A stretch of 64,000 nt of DNA from Ephydatia muelleri (lineage: Eukaryota > Porifera > Demospongiae > Spongillida > Spongillidae). Each line of letters starts with the position of its first letter. The stretch's first letter is position 1. Both the position numbers and the translations under genes were made by a program. Of this stretch, positions 14,025-27,199 are shown in pieces. The notes under the pieces were generated by a model. That model was not told the origin of the DNA and ran no database searches. It worked only from the letters and a program-made list of their open reading frames with translations. Location: assembly GCA_013339895.1 (NCBI GenBank), contig JABACO010000006.1, forward strand, positions 4,209,542 to 4,273,541, given 5' to 3'.

Positions 14025-17000
14025 ATGAATTTAATGTGGAGTCCTTCGTCTGCGGTCCTCTTAGTCTTGCTTGGTGAGTTTTTCTGTTTTCAATTATATT
14101 AAGAAGACAATAAAAAGAGAAAAGCTTTCGATCTTTGGGCCTGCATGTTTCTATGCCACGTCACTTTACCTTCCGTTTTAGCCACCACAGTACGTACGGA
14201 GCCGGTCATCTGGGCACCTTTTCCGGCTATCCCCGTGGGTAAAATCGGAAACTACACATGCCAATTCGAGGGCCAATTCGTTCAGTGGTTGGTCAGGGTT
14301 CCTGGAATGGCCTTGCTCTCCTTAGCACCGGGTGGAAACCATCTGGCGTCTATAGCGTTGGCCCAGTATGGAATAGCCATGGACGCCCTGTCGTCGTGGA
14401 TCCTCGTGCTGAACGCTAGTACGCTAAACAATGGTACCATTCTACAATGCACATCTTTTGCCGACAAAGCACTCCTGAGTCAGAGCGTGGTAGTGACGGT
14501 TTTCGGTAAATGCGCGTTCTTTTGCACGCTTTTTAATATCAGTGTATCACCCGCCCAATTCCAGATCGACCATTTGCACCCACGGCGCTGAACGCAATAG
14601 CAATCGGCGAAGGTGTTCTGGAGCTAGTCTGGATCCCTCCCTTCTCTGCCACGGGCGTCAACATCTCCTACACGGTACTGGTCTCACGTCTGGATACCGG
14701 CCCAATTCAAACAGCTATTGGACCGCTTCGGGAGCCTCGTTATGCTTACAGCTGGCTTGGTAAGAAACCATTATCGTGTCTCCAATACCAGTTCACGGTA
14801 GTGGCCGGAAATGGCGCGGGGGAGAGCGCCCCCAGCCTGGCGGCAGTGTCCAGCATCCCCACAGGTACAATATACGCTACAACATGCACTCAAGGCGCAC
14901 GTGGGCGTTTATGATTGTGTATTACATCTAGTTCCGCAACTTGGGACATTACAAAGCACAGTTACGTCCAACAAAACAGACGATTTCACAATAACTTTGT
15001 CATTCAACGTAAGTGAGGCTACTGACTTTGTAATGCACAATTGTCTCGGCGCCCGCATGTATTATATGCGTTGATACTGCACAGGCTGCGAGAACCTGTG
15101 AAGACTTTCCTATTGAAGGATATCTTGTCAAAGTAGTTAATGACATCACCGATGGCAGTGATATGAAGCAGATAGCTCCTTACACCACTTCAGCCAATGG
15201 CAGCTACTTCAAGATTGCATTCGGCTCTTCAGATGGTCTTCAACCTAACATGAGGTATACATGCTCTGTATGGGCCTACAATGCTGTTGGAAGGAGTTCA
15301 CCATCTTCAATTGTAGTTTGTAAGGAAACGTTTGGCACTGTACTCAGTTTATGATACTAGTCCTGTAACATGCATATAGACACAACAGATGTCCAGTCGT
15401 CAAGCATAACTGGCAGTGACCACCAGTTGAATGTGACCTGCTTCTTTGCTGAGGGCACCCTAGCAAAGGGGTGTGTTGTGTGCTTGGAGAAGTCAGGAGA
15501 AGTGATATACCAGATGATACCCAGAGTGAATGGGATAGCCAAGGGTGTGATAAGAACAGAGTTCTCTGTGGACTGCTACAACATCTCAGTGATGGACTGG
15601 GAGGAGGATGGCTCCATTGGATCTCAGGCAGTTCATGTCAATGTTACTCAGACTCTTTCACAGTTGAATACATGCCGCAAAGGTAATCCAGTCCTTATTT
15701 GAACAGGAAATAATAACGATATGTACATGCTTGTATAACCAACTAGCACATACAGATAGCATATTGACAACACACTGATGCCCTGTTCATTGTGATTTCC
15801 ATACACGTGCACTCATGCAATGATCTACATGTATACCTGTATGCAGGGGACCATGGCACTCAATTTCAATATTTGGCTTCTATTTTCACTGGAGTGGTGG
15901 GAGTGACTGTTATCCTGTTAGCTGTGGTAGTTATTTTGATCATTGCAGTGAGACACAAAGTAAATGGTAAGTGATTATCTAGTTAAATTTCAAGAGAGCA
16001 TTTTAATGTGGGAATGGTGGGGATTGAAAGGTATGTGTTTTATTTTTTGTCCTTTTTGGAGATTCTAGCTAATTGAATGTTCTATAATACAGGTAAACGA
16101 AAATTCAAGATCTGTCAAGACAAATTAGAAAGGTATGGCTGCTAGTAGACCAAAGTCTGTGATAAATGACAAAAACGTTGTTTAGGATTCATATCTGCCC
16201 CAATGTATGCTGCCACATTTTGTGATGCCATGTTGTGCATATCATTTAGATAGATACTGTGCACGACCATATACAGAGTGACATAAGAGAAAGCTATATC
16301 TACAGCCTCTTGTAACACCTAGGAACTGCAGACATTAACCTTTGATGTAATGTTTTCAGTGATTGTGCAAATTCACAGAGAGCTGCAGCATATCATGGCT
16401 CCCATTCACTCATAAATGAGGTAAATACACATTATTATGCTGTGTTTTTTTACTGTGTACATAAAGCATTTATGGCATCAATGAGGTATTACCTGGAGTC
16501 ATTTACCTGATCCAACATTTTGTAGGCTCATGCTGATAGAGGCCACTCTTCTCGAGACAATTCCACACCCATGTCTTCAGTCCACTCAGACGACGGCCCA
16601 GTCTATGCTGAGTGTGTGTTCCGAGGTATGAGTCAGCTCCTAGGAGCATGCATGTCTAAGCATATTTTGATGTTGTGAACAACACAATACAATATTAGTT
16701 TGTTGACGCACTTAGTTAAACTTTTACTTCTTACCTGATAACCTAGCTCACGAGGCAATGCAGCATCCATTTTACACTGCATGTGCATGATTCAAGGAGA
16801 TGTCACTATGCTGATTACTGCAACAGTAAAAGCCACCTTGGCATGCTGGATGTTTCATAACATGACTGAATCCCACTTAAAACTACCGTGCACGTTATTG
16901 AATTACCCATGCTAATGGAGCACCTAACTTACTAGATGCCATGCCCACACATAACATTGCGATAAGCCAGGAATCCCCCCTGCAGACATTTAGTCTACTT

Positions 17001-17365
17001 GTGGTAACAGGATACTCCACCCTTAGGATCTGCTCCACAAGGAGTTAAATTCATATCCAAGATATGATTTAGAGTGTCCCAAGTAATTATTTTTAGCAAT
17101 GGCTTCGTATATTTTTTATACATGTACATGCCCATATGATGCCAGTATTTCCTGGCCTCTGTGCACAGTTTGCAGAAATGTTTCAACAGTAATTCAAACT
17201 ACCAGAAAATGATTCAGTGTTTGTTTCCTTCTAGGTATGCACGATGGTATGACATTATTACAATGGACACATCGGCAAAGAGAATCTTTCTATGATAACA
17301 GTTTGTGTGTACATGTGTATACATGTTATTTGTATTTGTTTCTTTGTGGATATGTATGTTTCTAG
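14025..17365 (+). CDS. Ig-FN3-FN3-Cys module transmembrane receptor, paralogue 1 (11 exons)
   Basis: Exons: 14025-14073, 14182-14505, 14565-14864, 14932-15008, 15085-15319, 15380-15682, 15847-15966, 16093-16132, 16360-16420, 16526-16625 and 17235-17365. They splice in phase into 579 residues. The order is signal peptide (ending AVLLVLLG), Ig domain (NYTCQFEG ... TILQCTS), FN3 (LELVWIPPF, YTVLVSRL, VAGNGAGES), a second FN3 split over two exons (VPQLGTL ... RYTCSVWAYNAVGRSS), the Cys-rich module (VTCFFAEG, KGCVVCLEKSGE, FSVDCYNISVMDWEEDGS), and one membrane segment (TGVVGVTVILLAVVVILIIA). The tail is basic then acidic, with DDGPVYAECVF. That tyrosine resembles a signalling motif, but Cys at Y+3 does not meet the ITIM consensus. 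An in-frame ATG at 13989 would add 12 residues; 14025 is nearer the hydrophobic core. The last exon is the least certain. Likely a cell-surface recognition or adhesion receptor (inference). Confidence 0.85.
15380..15682 (+). other. Cys-rich membrane-proximal module exon, copy 1
   Basis: A phase 1-1 exon encoding about 80 conserved residues (TTDVQSS to DGSIGS) with Cys in VTCFF, GCVVC and VDCYN, then a copy-specific end before the membrane exon. I do not recognise it as Ig or FN3. From memory, similar stretches (a CY...DGS pattern before the membrane) occur in predicted sponge surface proteins, but this is unverified. Confidence 0.75.
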
Positions 17366-18672
17366 TTATTTATTCGTATTTGATTGGAGCTATTACCAGT
17401 ATGCATGTTTGTAAAGAGTGCATTGCTCATAATGGCAATAAGGGAAATAAGGAATGAAATACTTGCTACTATGCAACACCCACTCAGCAAAAATACTCGC
17501 TGGTCATTTATTTTCATCACTATGTACATGTGCTTCAAAGTCGCATAGTGACAGCAATTAATTACTCACCCTCTGTAATCCCACTAGCTGATCTAGCACT
17601 GTGGGGCATTATGCTTTACACTATATCAGATTACCTGTACTGTACTTTCATATGCATGCTCGTTAATTGACTCCATTTCAATTGTTTGACACCAGTTTAT
17701 TAGTTTTATTTTTTATTTTTCATTACTTATCTTTTCACACCACATTGCTGTAAAGTAGTACGCTTGACGCCATGACTAATCTTGTATGTAGCCAGTGCTG
17801 AGGGAAACTATTCCCCCTGGCATAGTTGTCTATGCATTGCTTAGGTCAGTAGCTACTAGAATGTAACGCCATGTTACATTTTGAAGTAATATATAGTTGT
17901 AATTTTCATGCTTGTGCATGTGCAGTGTATTACTGTGCATGCACATAGTCCATAACTGGAACTGCCTTTTGTAACTTACACTGAGCGAATAAGAAGTGCT
18001 CAACTGACCCTCATATCTAAATGCTATTCAAAGAATCTCAGTTCTTTAGCATAATGTGCTGGTGCAGCGTGTTAACTAGCAATATATAAACGCAGACACA
18101 AACTCAACCTTCGTATGCGCTTCATTATTCTTGGCCGGCCGCTGTTCCGCATCCCCCTCAAGGAACTGATGGTAATTTACTAGGAAATGCACTACGGAAT
18201 GTTGAGTACCGATACGTGTGTGTGTATTTTAACCAGCCCATTCCGTGAAAGGCGTTTACTTTACGTCCCATGCAGTGTACATGTAGCTCTAAGCGGCACG
18301 TGATGCTAACCTGGTGCATTTGGAGGGTAATGCGTGATGTAAAAGGATCTTCAAAGTATCAGTGAAAGCTATTGAACGATACAGGTCTCCAGCCTGTATG
18401 CCAACAACCTCTATTCGTGGGTTGCCAAACAGTGTTAGTGATTGCCAAGCGGCACCTTGAGGTCTTCTAAGCCTTTCAGATCGGTGATACACGATTGTTT
18501 TAGTCTTAATGGATCCGTTTGAATGTTATAATCTGTAATTTGAAACCACGTTAATTGTGCGTCATTAAACACTGTAGATATAGGAAAGAATAGGCGAGGA
18601 AAGAGATCAAGGGGAGGATGAAGTGGCATAGTATTACAACGCATCCATATAAAGGCAAAATAGCATGTGTAT

Positions 18673-18678
18673 CACGTG
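18673..18678 (+). promoter_or_regulatory. CACGTG E-box upstream of paralogue 2
   Basis: Lies 64 bases before the ATG at 18737 in the context tatcacgtggcc. A TATA-like catataaagg sits about 27 bases further upstream, near 18645. Confidence 0.4.
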
Positions 18679-19750
18679 GCCATTAAATTGTGCTAATGCA
18701 TGAACTGTGTGGTATTTCGTTACGCAAAGTAGCGAGATGGATTCCGCTCTGAATTTTAAAACACTGGCTAGAAGAACACTCCTCCTACTAGCCTTAGCAG
18801 GTGGGTCATATGCTTTTACTATTATTGCATTCACATTATATGCAGCGACTACCATCGCAGCGCCCTCGGTAATTCCGCTGCCAGTGGTTACTACACCTTC
18901 GGAATTCATTCCCCTGGGAAGGACGGAAAAATACAGCTGCGTGTCTGATGGTTCATTCGTGGAGTGGCTTGTGTCGGTGCCAGGAATGGCGTTACTAGCA
19001 CTGAGGCCCGACGACGGGAACACGATGATAAACGGCATTATGCGCGGCTATGGTATAGCTATGGATAGGAATTTTCCATTCGTCCTTCTGGTGAACGCTA
19101 GCTCTCTTAACAACGGTACAGTCCTGCAATGCACAGTCGATCGTTTCCGAAGTAGCCACACTGAGCTCAAGCGTTGCGATATATGTCTTTGGTAAGTTGT
19201 TTTTTTTTAATCCTAATATATAGAGGAAAACCAATTACAATATTAAAATATGTATATTATAAAGCATAATCTATTAATTTTCCGTTAGGACCGCCCGACA
19301 TCCCCTCAGCACTGGGCGTTATACCACTGGGCGCTGACACATTGGAGTTGTCATGGAAGCCCCCATTCTCCCCCCCGGGAGTCAACACGTCCTACACAGT
19401 GTTGGTTTCAGATCTAAGCGCTCCATCAAAGGAACCAGCCTTAACTGTCGGACCAATCCTGGAACCTCGCTTCACATATCACGCACCCAAGCAGTCTTCG
19501 TTGTGCTCGCAGCGGTACGAGTTCAGAGTAATGGCAGGGAACGATGCGGGAGAGGGATACCCAAGCACACCGCTGATCACCAGTGCACCCGCAGGTATTC
19601 TACATATGCATGGCATGCATGCATATACGAGACGTATTGATACAACGTGTATACGTACATGCAGTTCCGCAGCTTGGGATTTTGCGAAGCGAAGTTCTGT
19701 CTATAGCTGAAAACAACATCGCAATTAATTTATTATTCTTTGTAAGTTGT

Positions 19751-19752
19751 AA

Positions 19753-19787
<35 letters not shown>

Positions 19788-19850
19788 AGGAGGCTAGATA
19801 AAGCAGAGGTAACATTTCTGGATACTACTAGTTTGGGGGGGGGGGGGGGG
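19751..19850. repeat. Long poly-G runs in a receptor intron
   Basis: Two G homopolymers just after the donor of exon 4 of paralogue 2. Such runs are error-prone in assembly and bear on the frame breaks in this gene. Confidence 0.9.
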
Positions 19851-20572
19851 TCGTATACGTATAAGCCACAAGTCCAAGGATGATTTGATTTTGTTGTTCA
19901 CATGCATGCATGCCATTGTTGTCGTTGGTACGCTTTTTACATTCCTTATTCACACTGAATCATCTCTGAATGCACATAAATATCACTTTAGAATGCTCCG
20001 TTTTAATTATTATGTAAGTATATATGACATACATAATGCAGTATCACACACAAAATGACTAATGTCACCTACAGATGGCAAAAAACAAGTCTGAATGAGC
20101 CTAGCATAATAAAACGACGGCATGAAACAGAGAGTTTACATGCAGTTCTAATGCAGTATGTTAACGTTAATAGGTGTATTCTATAGACGTTTGTTTGTTG
20201 GACATCGCATTTAATTTTTAACCATATTTCCGGCTCCACAATGCCTGTTAATGCATACTAAACTGAAGACTGCAAGGGCCTGTGAAAACTTTCCTGTTGA
20301 AGGATATTATATCAAAGTTGTTAATGAGCTCACCAATGACAGTGCGGTGAAGCAGATAGCTCAATATACCACTTCAACCAATGGCAGCTACTTCGAAGTT
20401 AAACTCCGCTCACCTTCAGATGGTCTTCAACCTAACATGAGGTATACATGCTCTGTATTGGCCTACAATGCTGTTGGAAGGAGTTCACCATCTTCAATTG
20501 TAGTTTGTAAGGAATTTTTGGCATCACATTATTTCAGTTAAATCAATTACTAGCCTTTGTAATGTGCATTAG

Positions 20573-20890
20573 ACACAACAGATGTCCAGTCATCAACCAT
20601 AACTGGCAGTGACCACCAGTTGAATGTGACTTGCTTCTTTGCTGAGGGCACCATAACAAAGGGGTGTGTTGTGTGCTTGGAGAAGTCAGGAGAAGTGGTG
20701 TATCAGATGATACCCAGAGTGAATGGGACAGCCAAGGGTATGATAAGAACAGAGTTCTCTGTGGACTGCTACAACATCTCAGTGATGGACTGGGAGGAGG
20801 ATGGCTCCATTGGATCTCTGGGTGTGCCTATACATATTTCATTTTCTTTATCCCTTCCAATTTCAAATTGCAATGGCACAATTCCAGCAG
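20573..20890 (+). other. Cys-rich membrane-proximal module exon, copy 2
   Basis: Open in full. It differs from copy 1 at about 10 of roughly 240 bases by hand count across the shared core. The tail after GSIGSLGVPI is unique to this gene. Confidence 0.75.
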
Positions 20891-21525
20891 GTAAATTGAC
20901 AGCACCTTGTTTATAAATTTATGTATTATACCTGCGTGCATTAATCTCTCCTTATAAAATTGTACACACCTTAAACAGGTTCTTTAAGCTCAAAATTTTG
21001 CCATCTACTTTTGTTGGAGTCGTTGGTGGAGTTATTCTATTTATAGTAGCAGCTGTGGGTATTTCTATGATTACAAAAGAAAGGAAGCGGTTAATATGTG
21101 AGCAATTTGTTTCAAGTGAATAATTGAAATCATTGCTGAATGCTCCCATACAGTTCACAGAAAGAAATTCAATTTACAACAGCAAAATTTTATGAAAAAG
21201 GTACACAGGCAATAAATGCACGATATTTAAAAATTTGCAAAGCTGACAAAATACTCTTCCTTAAAACCTTATCTAATACGTAAAATCATGTTATTCATAA
21301 TATGATATCTGAGCTATTGCCCCTGACCCATGTCACTGTTGTGGCCATTATTTTTAATGGATCTATAATACCTGATGATTCATAATTTTGTATGCTATCA
21401 TACTAAACATCTTGTATTTATTTCCATTCACAGGAGTGCATGTTGTCCTAATTGTCAGAACCAAGTGAACAGCATCATTCACATTCTTTTCTTTTGTATA
21501 CAATGTATATAATGCTTTCAACATA

Positions 21526-21531
21526 AATAAA
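21526..21531 (+). terminator. Polyadenylation signal of paralogue 2
   Basis: Canonical AATAAA within ataaataaaag, about 75 bases after the predicted stop of the 18.7 kb receptor. Confidence 0.6.
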
Positions 21532-22271
21532 AGCTGCTAATGACATGTGCAGGTTGGCTTTAAAATATGTAGTAATTATTGATGAGTGTCGGTTCTCTCA
21601 ACGATATCTGATTTGAAGCAAACATCCAACAATTGAATTTTGTTTGTAACGACTCATTCCAACTGATATATACAACATGTGCAATGCTGCAGCCAATAGC
21701 TAATAAGTGCCCCCAAAGGTCATAAAGGTCATACAAATTTCCAATTTAATTACTATATGGGTACACTTGGCATTTTGTTGGCATAGATAGTATAATTGTT
21801 TGGTAATTCTATTGCAAAGTTCTTTTTGCAGTTAAATTAACACCGGATCCACTAGAACAGATCATTTTTTAGCGTTATTTTGTGGAAGTCACTTCTACGA
21901 AAATTAGTCGGAAAGTCTCTGAATGTTTATAAAACATGTCCAGTACAGTAATCCAACTCTCTATGTGATGATTTGTGTGATTTTCAGCTTCATAACTACC
22001 CACGGGCTAGCCAGCATTCGTGCAAAGCGGAGCGGTCACCATTAACGATGCACTTTTTTTCTGGGCCGTTATACATGCTAAAAATCATTTCATTAGTTAC
22101 TTTCAAAGCGGAATAAGGTTATTTCGTTCCAATTTCGGCTCTACATTCGTATAATTAGTTGTTTCAAAATAAGGTCCAATCTCACAGTTGGTCTGGGATG
22201 TGGCATCGTAATTTGCGCATGCGCAGACATTACTATTTGTAATTCGTACAGCAGCGCGCGCAACGAGAATT

Positions 22272-22541
22272 CTATGTAGTATGCCGGGCAGAGAATAAGT
22301 TCACTACTCTACAGTAAACAGTGTGTTCTTCAATGCGCTTAATTAGTTCTGGCTTGTTATCTGATTTCTTCACGTTATAGTGGCTCAGATAAGCCTCTAG
22401 TGACGAAAGGTCCTTTGCAACTAATTGCAAGGTCACGTTTCTCAAAGGACACTCTTGCCTTCTTCTTGGTAACAGCTGACCCTTCAGATGAGGCCTTCCA
22501 TGCTTACGTTTATTTACTAAGTGGCCATTCTGCCAATGCAT
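22272..22541 (-). CDS. SAP-like domain reading frame
   Basis: An 89-residue minus-strand frame. Residues about 40-70 (LVAKDLSSLEAYLSHYNVKK, then KPELIKRIEEH) fit the SAP helix-extended loop-helix DNA-binding motif: leucines, a polar turn, K-x-E-L-x-x-R-I. A basic segment (KRKHGRPHLKGQLLPRRR) precedes it. Such short SAP frames often begin larger mobile-element or nuclease proteins in invertebrates; the continuation is not visible. Function unknown. Confidence 0.45.
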   Translation of the reverse strand: MHWQNGHLVNKRKHGRPHLKGQLLPRRRQECPLRNVTLQLVAKDLSSLEAYLSHYNVKKSDNKPELIKRIEEHTVYCRVVNLFSARHTT

Positions 22542-22599
22542 GGCGAGAAATTGCAGATACCGTTAGGCTTGTTATTGCAAACGTCCGTTAATTTTCCGC

Positions 22600-25500
22600 G
22601 CACGCGTCCATTGAAATGCATGGAATAAGCTTCACTTTTGATCACCATAAATCAGGGAGAACCATTAGTTAAGGTCTACAGGAGTCCCATGATGGATTGC
22701 ATCGTAATCTATCACTGTGCCTGGTTGATGTAATTTTTAGCCCCCACTCTGGACTTCCTCATAAGAATTAGTACTCTTCAATAGATATGTATTGAAATTT
22801 GCTTTTATAATGATTCATCACTATTCTCTTTGTTGCTCAAAACTGAAGATGGGAAGGTATGGTTTTACAGATTTCAGATGATGCTAATATCAGCTGGGCA
22901 ACTTCTGTCAGGGTCTCATGCCCATCAGCCTCTTCCCCTTACGTCCCATGCAGGACACTTTTGGTCATTAGGGTACCTCAACCATATTAAACCCGTGACA
23001 AAAGTTCTGCAGCTAGCCGCGTTGGACGTAACGAACTGATTTTTACTCAGACACGATCACACGCAACTCTGGTATGTTCTCTGACCTATTTGGGTAGGAA
23101 CTAGGAATGCTTGTTTGTGGATCGATATACGTATATACTCGAAGTTTTGACTTGATTGGGTTACTAAAAGCTTATTCTCTGTCAAACCTGGAGTAGGTCT
23201 ACCCTATATGTCATGGTAGTGATGGTACTGCGTTTGTTGTTTTTCAGCAAATGTTGCAAAACTAAGGCATCACACTGAGCTCGAGGCTAATTATATACAT
23301 GTAAGCGGAGGCCTGTTTTAAGTAAGTCTATATGTCTAGGCCACTAACCTTATGGCCACGTGCTGGTGCTAAGAGTATGACGGCTGGTACGTTCATAGAG
23401 AAGGCTGTTCATGTTAGGGTTGGTGTTTGACATTTTCGATACAATGTGTATAGGTGTTGTATGACGGTAAAACGCAGCATAGTGGCATCGTATTACTGAT
23501 TAGAGGCATATTTGTTTTCTATTATTTTTCTGTTGGAACTTTACTTATGCGTGCATGCATGTCCACATTTGTACGTGCTGTCGTTCTAGAATTCGAAACG
23601 GACGACTGTCATCCACGACAGAGACGAGCCATATAAGGACACATATCACGTGGCGCGAAATATCGCTCTTTGTACGCCACAGAATACCCACCGACACGGA
23701 CTGTTGAATCCTCGCTTCGCTAACACAGGACTACACATTTGGAGGGTATTGGTGTGAGGTTTGCATCAGGTGAGGTAGTAGTTTATTCAAAGGGTTTGCT
23801 ACTAAGGAAGTAGACGTAGTGTCATTGTGTTTATGTGTGTCCATTTGTACATGTAGATGAGCTTGTAATGCATGTATTGGTTTAGGAGCGGTGCAATCGT
23901 CCCTAAAGGCATAATTAGCACAAATTCTGGTTTAATTTGATCAATGGTAATTAAGGTACATGGTATACGAATTGTCTACACTATCTTGTAGTTTCCAAAA
24001 GAGTATGCAAAGAGCTTGCTTGAATCATGCATGTTCTGACATGACCTGTCGCCATGGCATGGCACCCAGTGCAAGGGCACACCCCTTGGAGTGAGCTGTG
24101 CTTGTTTGCCTGGCTTCACCATTAGGTTATGTGATGTCATGGACACAGACACAGCCCTGAGGTGGGCATGGTCAGCACTACCGCACCCAACAGCAGAAAT
24201 TCCTGGGATGGCCTCTGGACTACTGTGCGGGCATAGGCCTCAGCTGTGTGCATGTGAGGTGTGCCAAATGAAGGCACAGAGTGCATTCATTACCCAACCC
24301 ACCTCTGAGCACTTCTCTTTTGTTCAATTTGCCCATCACGTGCGTTTACCAAGGATGAGACTGGATGTGTTCCCATCAAAGGTGAGGGAATACAGTGTAT
24401 TGAACTGCCTAGTTTAACAGTGAGGGAGTGTGTCAGCAGAAGGCTCTCAGTTGCTGTTAGAAGATGCTGGGAGTGGGGAGGAGGAGGAGAGAGAAAAAGG
24501 ATTTGAAGAGGAAGAGGTTTGAGGCTGAGTCCTAAAGAGGCAGTGTGAAAGCAAGGCAACAGGAGCCAACACTCTGGCTCCAGAAGTACATTCCTCCTTG
24601 TTTCAGGTGAGGATCTGTTATATGTGTAGTTCGTGTAGGAAACTGATGTATCCACCGCACGCATGCTGATCTAGCTTGCGCAATGTCAATGGCCAAGTGG
24701 GACACACAACACCTAATATGCCACAAGGACTGTACTAGTACACTCAGATATAAAGACAAAAGGACAGAATGAGTCTACAACATATATCATAGGGGAACAA
24801 TGTGGGGTGGGGCTGCACCATTGTGGCGTGAGGTGGTACGCCCGCCCGCCTCATCATGCATGAGTAGCTGGGGCCTCATTGTGTAACATGAATCACGGAA
24901 ATGTAATACAGTTATTGCTCGCAGTGTGTGTGTCCAGGGGTGGCACATTGGCTTTGTTGTGTGAAATGCATCAGTTGTCTTACGTTTCTTTATTTGCAGA
25001 ACCTTTTTTGTTAGGCACTTATGAGTTAGTCTTTTCAGGCGGTACATACAGTGTATATGATGTCAGAGAGCTCTGTCTGATTTCTCCCCATTCCAAAATC
25101 CTCCAAATTGTGTTGAAGATAGCAGAAGGGAAGGGAGGAGGGGAGGGGAGGGAGAAGGGGTGGGGTGAGGGGAGAGGAAGATGGGTGAGGTGGAGGGAAA
25201 AGGGAGGGTGTAAGGGGAGGAGGGAGGGATGTGAGGGAGAAAATAAAACAAAATTCTTAGTTACCCTAATTTCATTACTTACACACTCTCACTTCCTCTT
25301 CTGTTTGTCTTTTACTTCTACACTGTTCAGCCAGTCCCAACTTTTCCAACAATTTAAGAAGAAGTTGTGGTTGTGTGCTTTCATAGCACTGTAGTACAAA
25401 GTGGGTACAGCATCCAGAAGGAAAAGGAGTTAAACAAAAGCTTCAGCAACAACTCAAATGGAACGTTTAGAGTTCTACCAGCTACAAGGCTCAGCAGACT

Positions 25501-26850
25501 TTATGTTTTAGGAACATTTGTGGTGTGGCATTTGTATTGGTAATCACCAAGTGTGTGTGTGTGACAAATGTGGACGACATGTAGGAAGGGGGGGGGGGGG
25601 GGGGGGGGGCAGAGAGGTCAGCCTCAAAGTACTGTAGCTCTTGGAAACAGGTCTTTGTGGTTAGTTATTTAATTAGAAGTGTGTCTTGTAAGAATTAGTT
25701 GTGGGTGCTATGTAAACTTCTCACATCATACAGAACCAATAGTTTAGGACTTCAGTGCACTATGCAAGTACATACACCAACATCTTTGCTATTGAGTATG
25801 TGTGTCATAATCAGCTGACTTCATGTCATGTTTATTGTTGAGTGATCAGGCATCACGACCATCTATATTTGGTGCTGCTGACCACTGAACAATGATATAA
25901 CAGTGCTTAGTGAGAAACCATTGTATAGGATGGAGCACACTAGAAAGACAGGTGCATGTATGTGATCACACACATACACTGGACCTGGTCACTGCTGCTT
26001 AATAAGCAGTACTTTAAGCTGTGCATCGTACAAGATACATACATATACACCCACATGCTTATGGTTGAAAATGTTTTGGTCGGCGCAACACAAAAATGGT
26101 CTAATGGAGCCATTGATGAGTGTGTCTGATTTATTTTTTCAATCCTGAAAAACTCTTTCATATGGGTTCCACCACAATTAAGCTAGGAAACCAACTTTCT
26201 GACTCATTTTTAGTCGGAGTAAGCCAATATTACTTATAAGGTCAGCTAGGTAGTGATCGGCATGTGCGATAGTGTAGGGTAGGTTTCGGCATCCATGTGT
26301 TATAATTCAAAAGGGAAAGTAGCTACACTTGCTGCATCCTAAGACAACCCAGAAGGATGGTTTTTGACTGGTTTTGAAATATTAAAATGTCTTCTTTAAA
26401 ATAAGGCTCTGCATAATTGGAAGTTCGGTCCCTACTGTACCCGACCGATGGTACATCAGTCGGACGGTCCTTGCGCTACTCCACAAGGAGCGCACCATCA
26501 TGAAGTGTGTTCTCCAAAACGTGCCAGTATATGGTAACGCTGCGTTGTAGCTGGCGAACTTCAGAAAGCTGCACGATTATGACACATTGGGACGTGAGCA
26601 GTGGATACATACAGCCCCCGTCTTAACACGGGATATCAGAGTAGCTAATAGCTTGCTTCAAATAATGCATGGTTAAATAACAGATCATGTCACAGACCCT
26701 TATGGCAAGAGTTACGACTGACAGATGCGCATGCGTATGGATAGCATTAGTTTAGCAGGAAAAAGCGATGGCCTTACCTGACTTCTATGACATACAGACA
26801 AACAATACAAGTCAAAAATAATAATTTGCTGATTTAAATATCTAAAGTAT
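22600..26850. other. No supported gene
   Basis: Contains purine-rich tracts (25100-25240) and a poly-G run near 25590. The frame at 24091-24417 shows no family signature. Confidence 0.5.
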
Positions 26851-26861
26851 CTTAACAGTGA

Positions 26862-27158
26862 CAGGCCCGTAGCCAGGTCAGGAAATGGGTGGGTTCGGAA
26901 AACAAATGTGGACCTAACTAGTGGGCGTTGGCCGAGGTGGGTTGCCCGATACGAAAAGGGGGGGTGGGCAGTCCACTTCAGGTCCGATATATGAAAAGTG
27001 AGGGGGGGGGGGGGGGGGGGGGCAATTCGCTTCAGGTCGATTACGAAAGGGATCTGGGGCAAAGCCCCAGAAGCTTCGCAAGCCGGGACCCGCACCACAT
27101 AGCGAACCTTGACCCTTTTAGGGGGGGTTCGTTCGAACCCCCCCTGGCTACGGGCTTG
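26862..27158. mobile_element. Short inverted-repeat element (CAGGCCCGTAGCC ends)
   Basis: Begins CAGGCCCGTAGCCAGG and ends CCTGGCTACGGGCTTG; 297 bases, flanked by AGTGA on both sides (a 5-base target duplication). Non-coding, with a long G run. Confidence 0.75.
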
Positions 27159-27199
27159 AGTGAAATCAGAATTTTTTAAAATCACAAATCTAAACCAAA

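Larger units (their letters stand above)
18737..21451 (+). pseudogene. Ig-FN3-FN3-Cys module receptor, paralogue 2, with frame breaks
   Basis: Same exon plan as the 14 kb gene: 18737-18800 (signal peptide RRTLLLLALAG), 18846-19191 (Ig; KYSCVSDG, VEWLVSVPGMALLAL, TVLQCT), 19289-19594 (FN3), 19665-19741 and 20269-20506 (split FN3), 20573-20890 (Cys-rich module), 20979-21097 (membrane segment), 21154-21200 and about 21434-21451. Two breaks are visible. The Ig exon is one base too long for the phase-1 junctions on both sides: after TVLQCT the paralogue-like ending (VAIYVFG) is in the next frame. The exon holding the membrane helix (VGVVGGVILFIVAAVGI) needs phase 2 at its start, but the preceding exon ends in phase 1. 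Either these are assembly errors beside repeats, or the gene is decaying. A polyadenylation signal AATAAA lies at 21526-21531. The first intron would be only 45 bases and is open in frame. An in-frame ATG at 18707 is an alternative start. Confidence 0.72.

Noticed and set aside
16600..16612. VYAEC tyrosine in paralogue 1 as an ITIM
   Set aside because: The Y+3 position is Cys, outside the ITIM consensus; kept only as a possible phosphotyrosine site.
24091..24417. 108-codon plus-strand frame
   Set aside because: No domain, splice or homology support; composition looks random.
27128..27140. gttcgttcgaacc as a possible tRNA T-arm
   Set aside because: No acceptor stem or anticodon arm can be built; it belongs to an inverted-repeat element.
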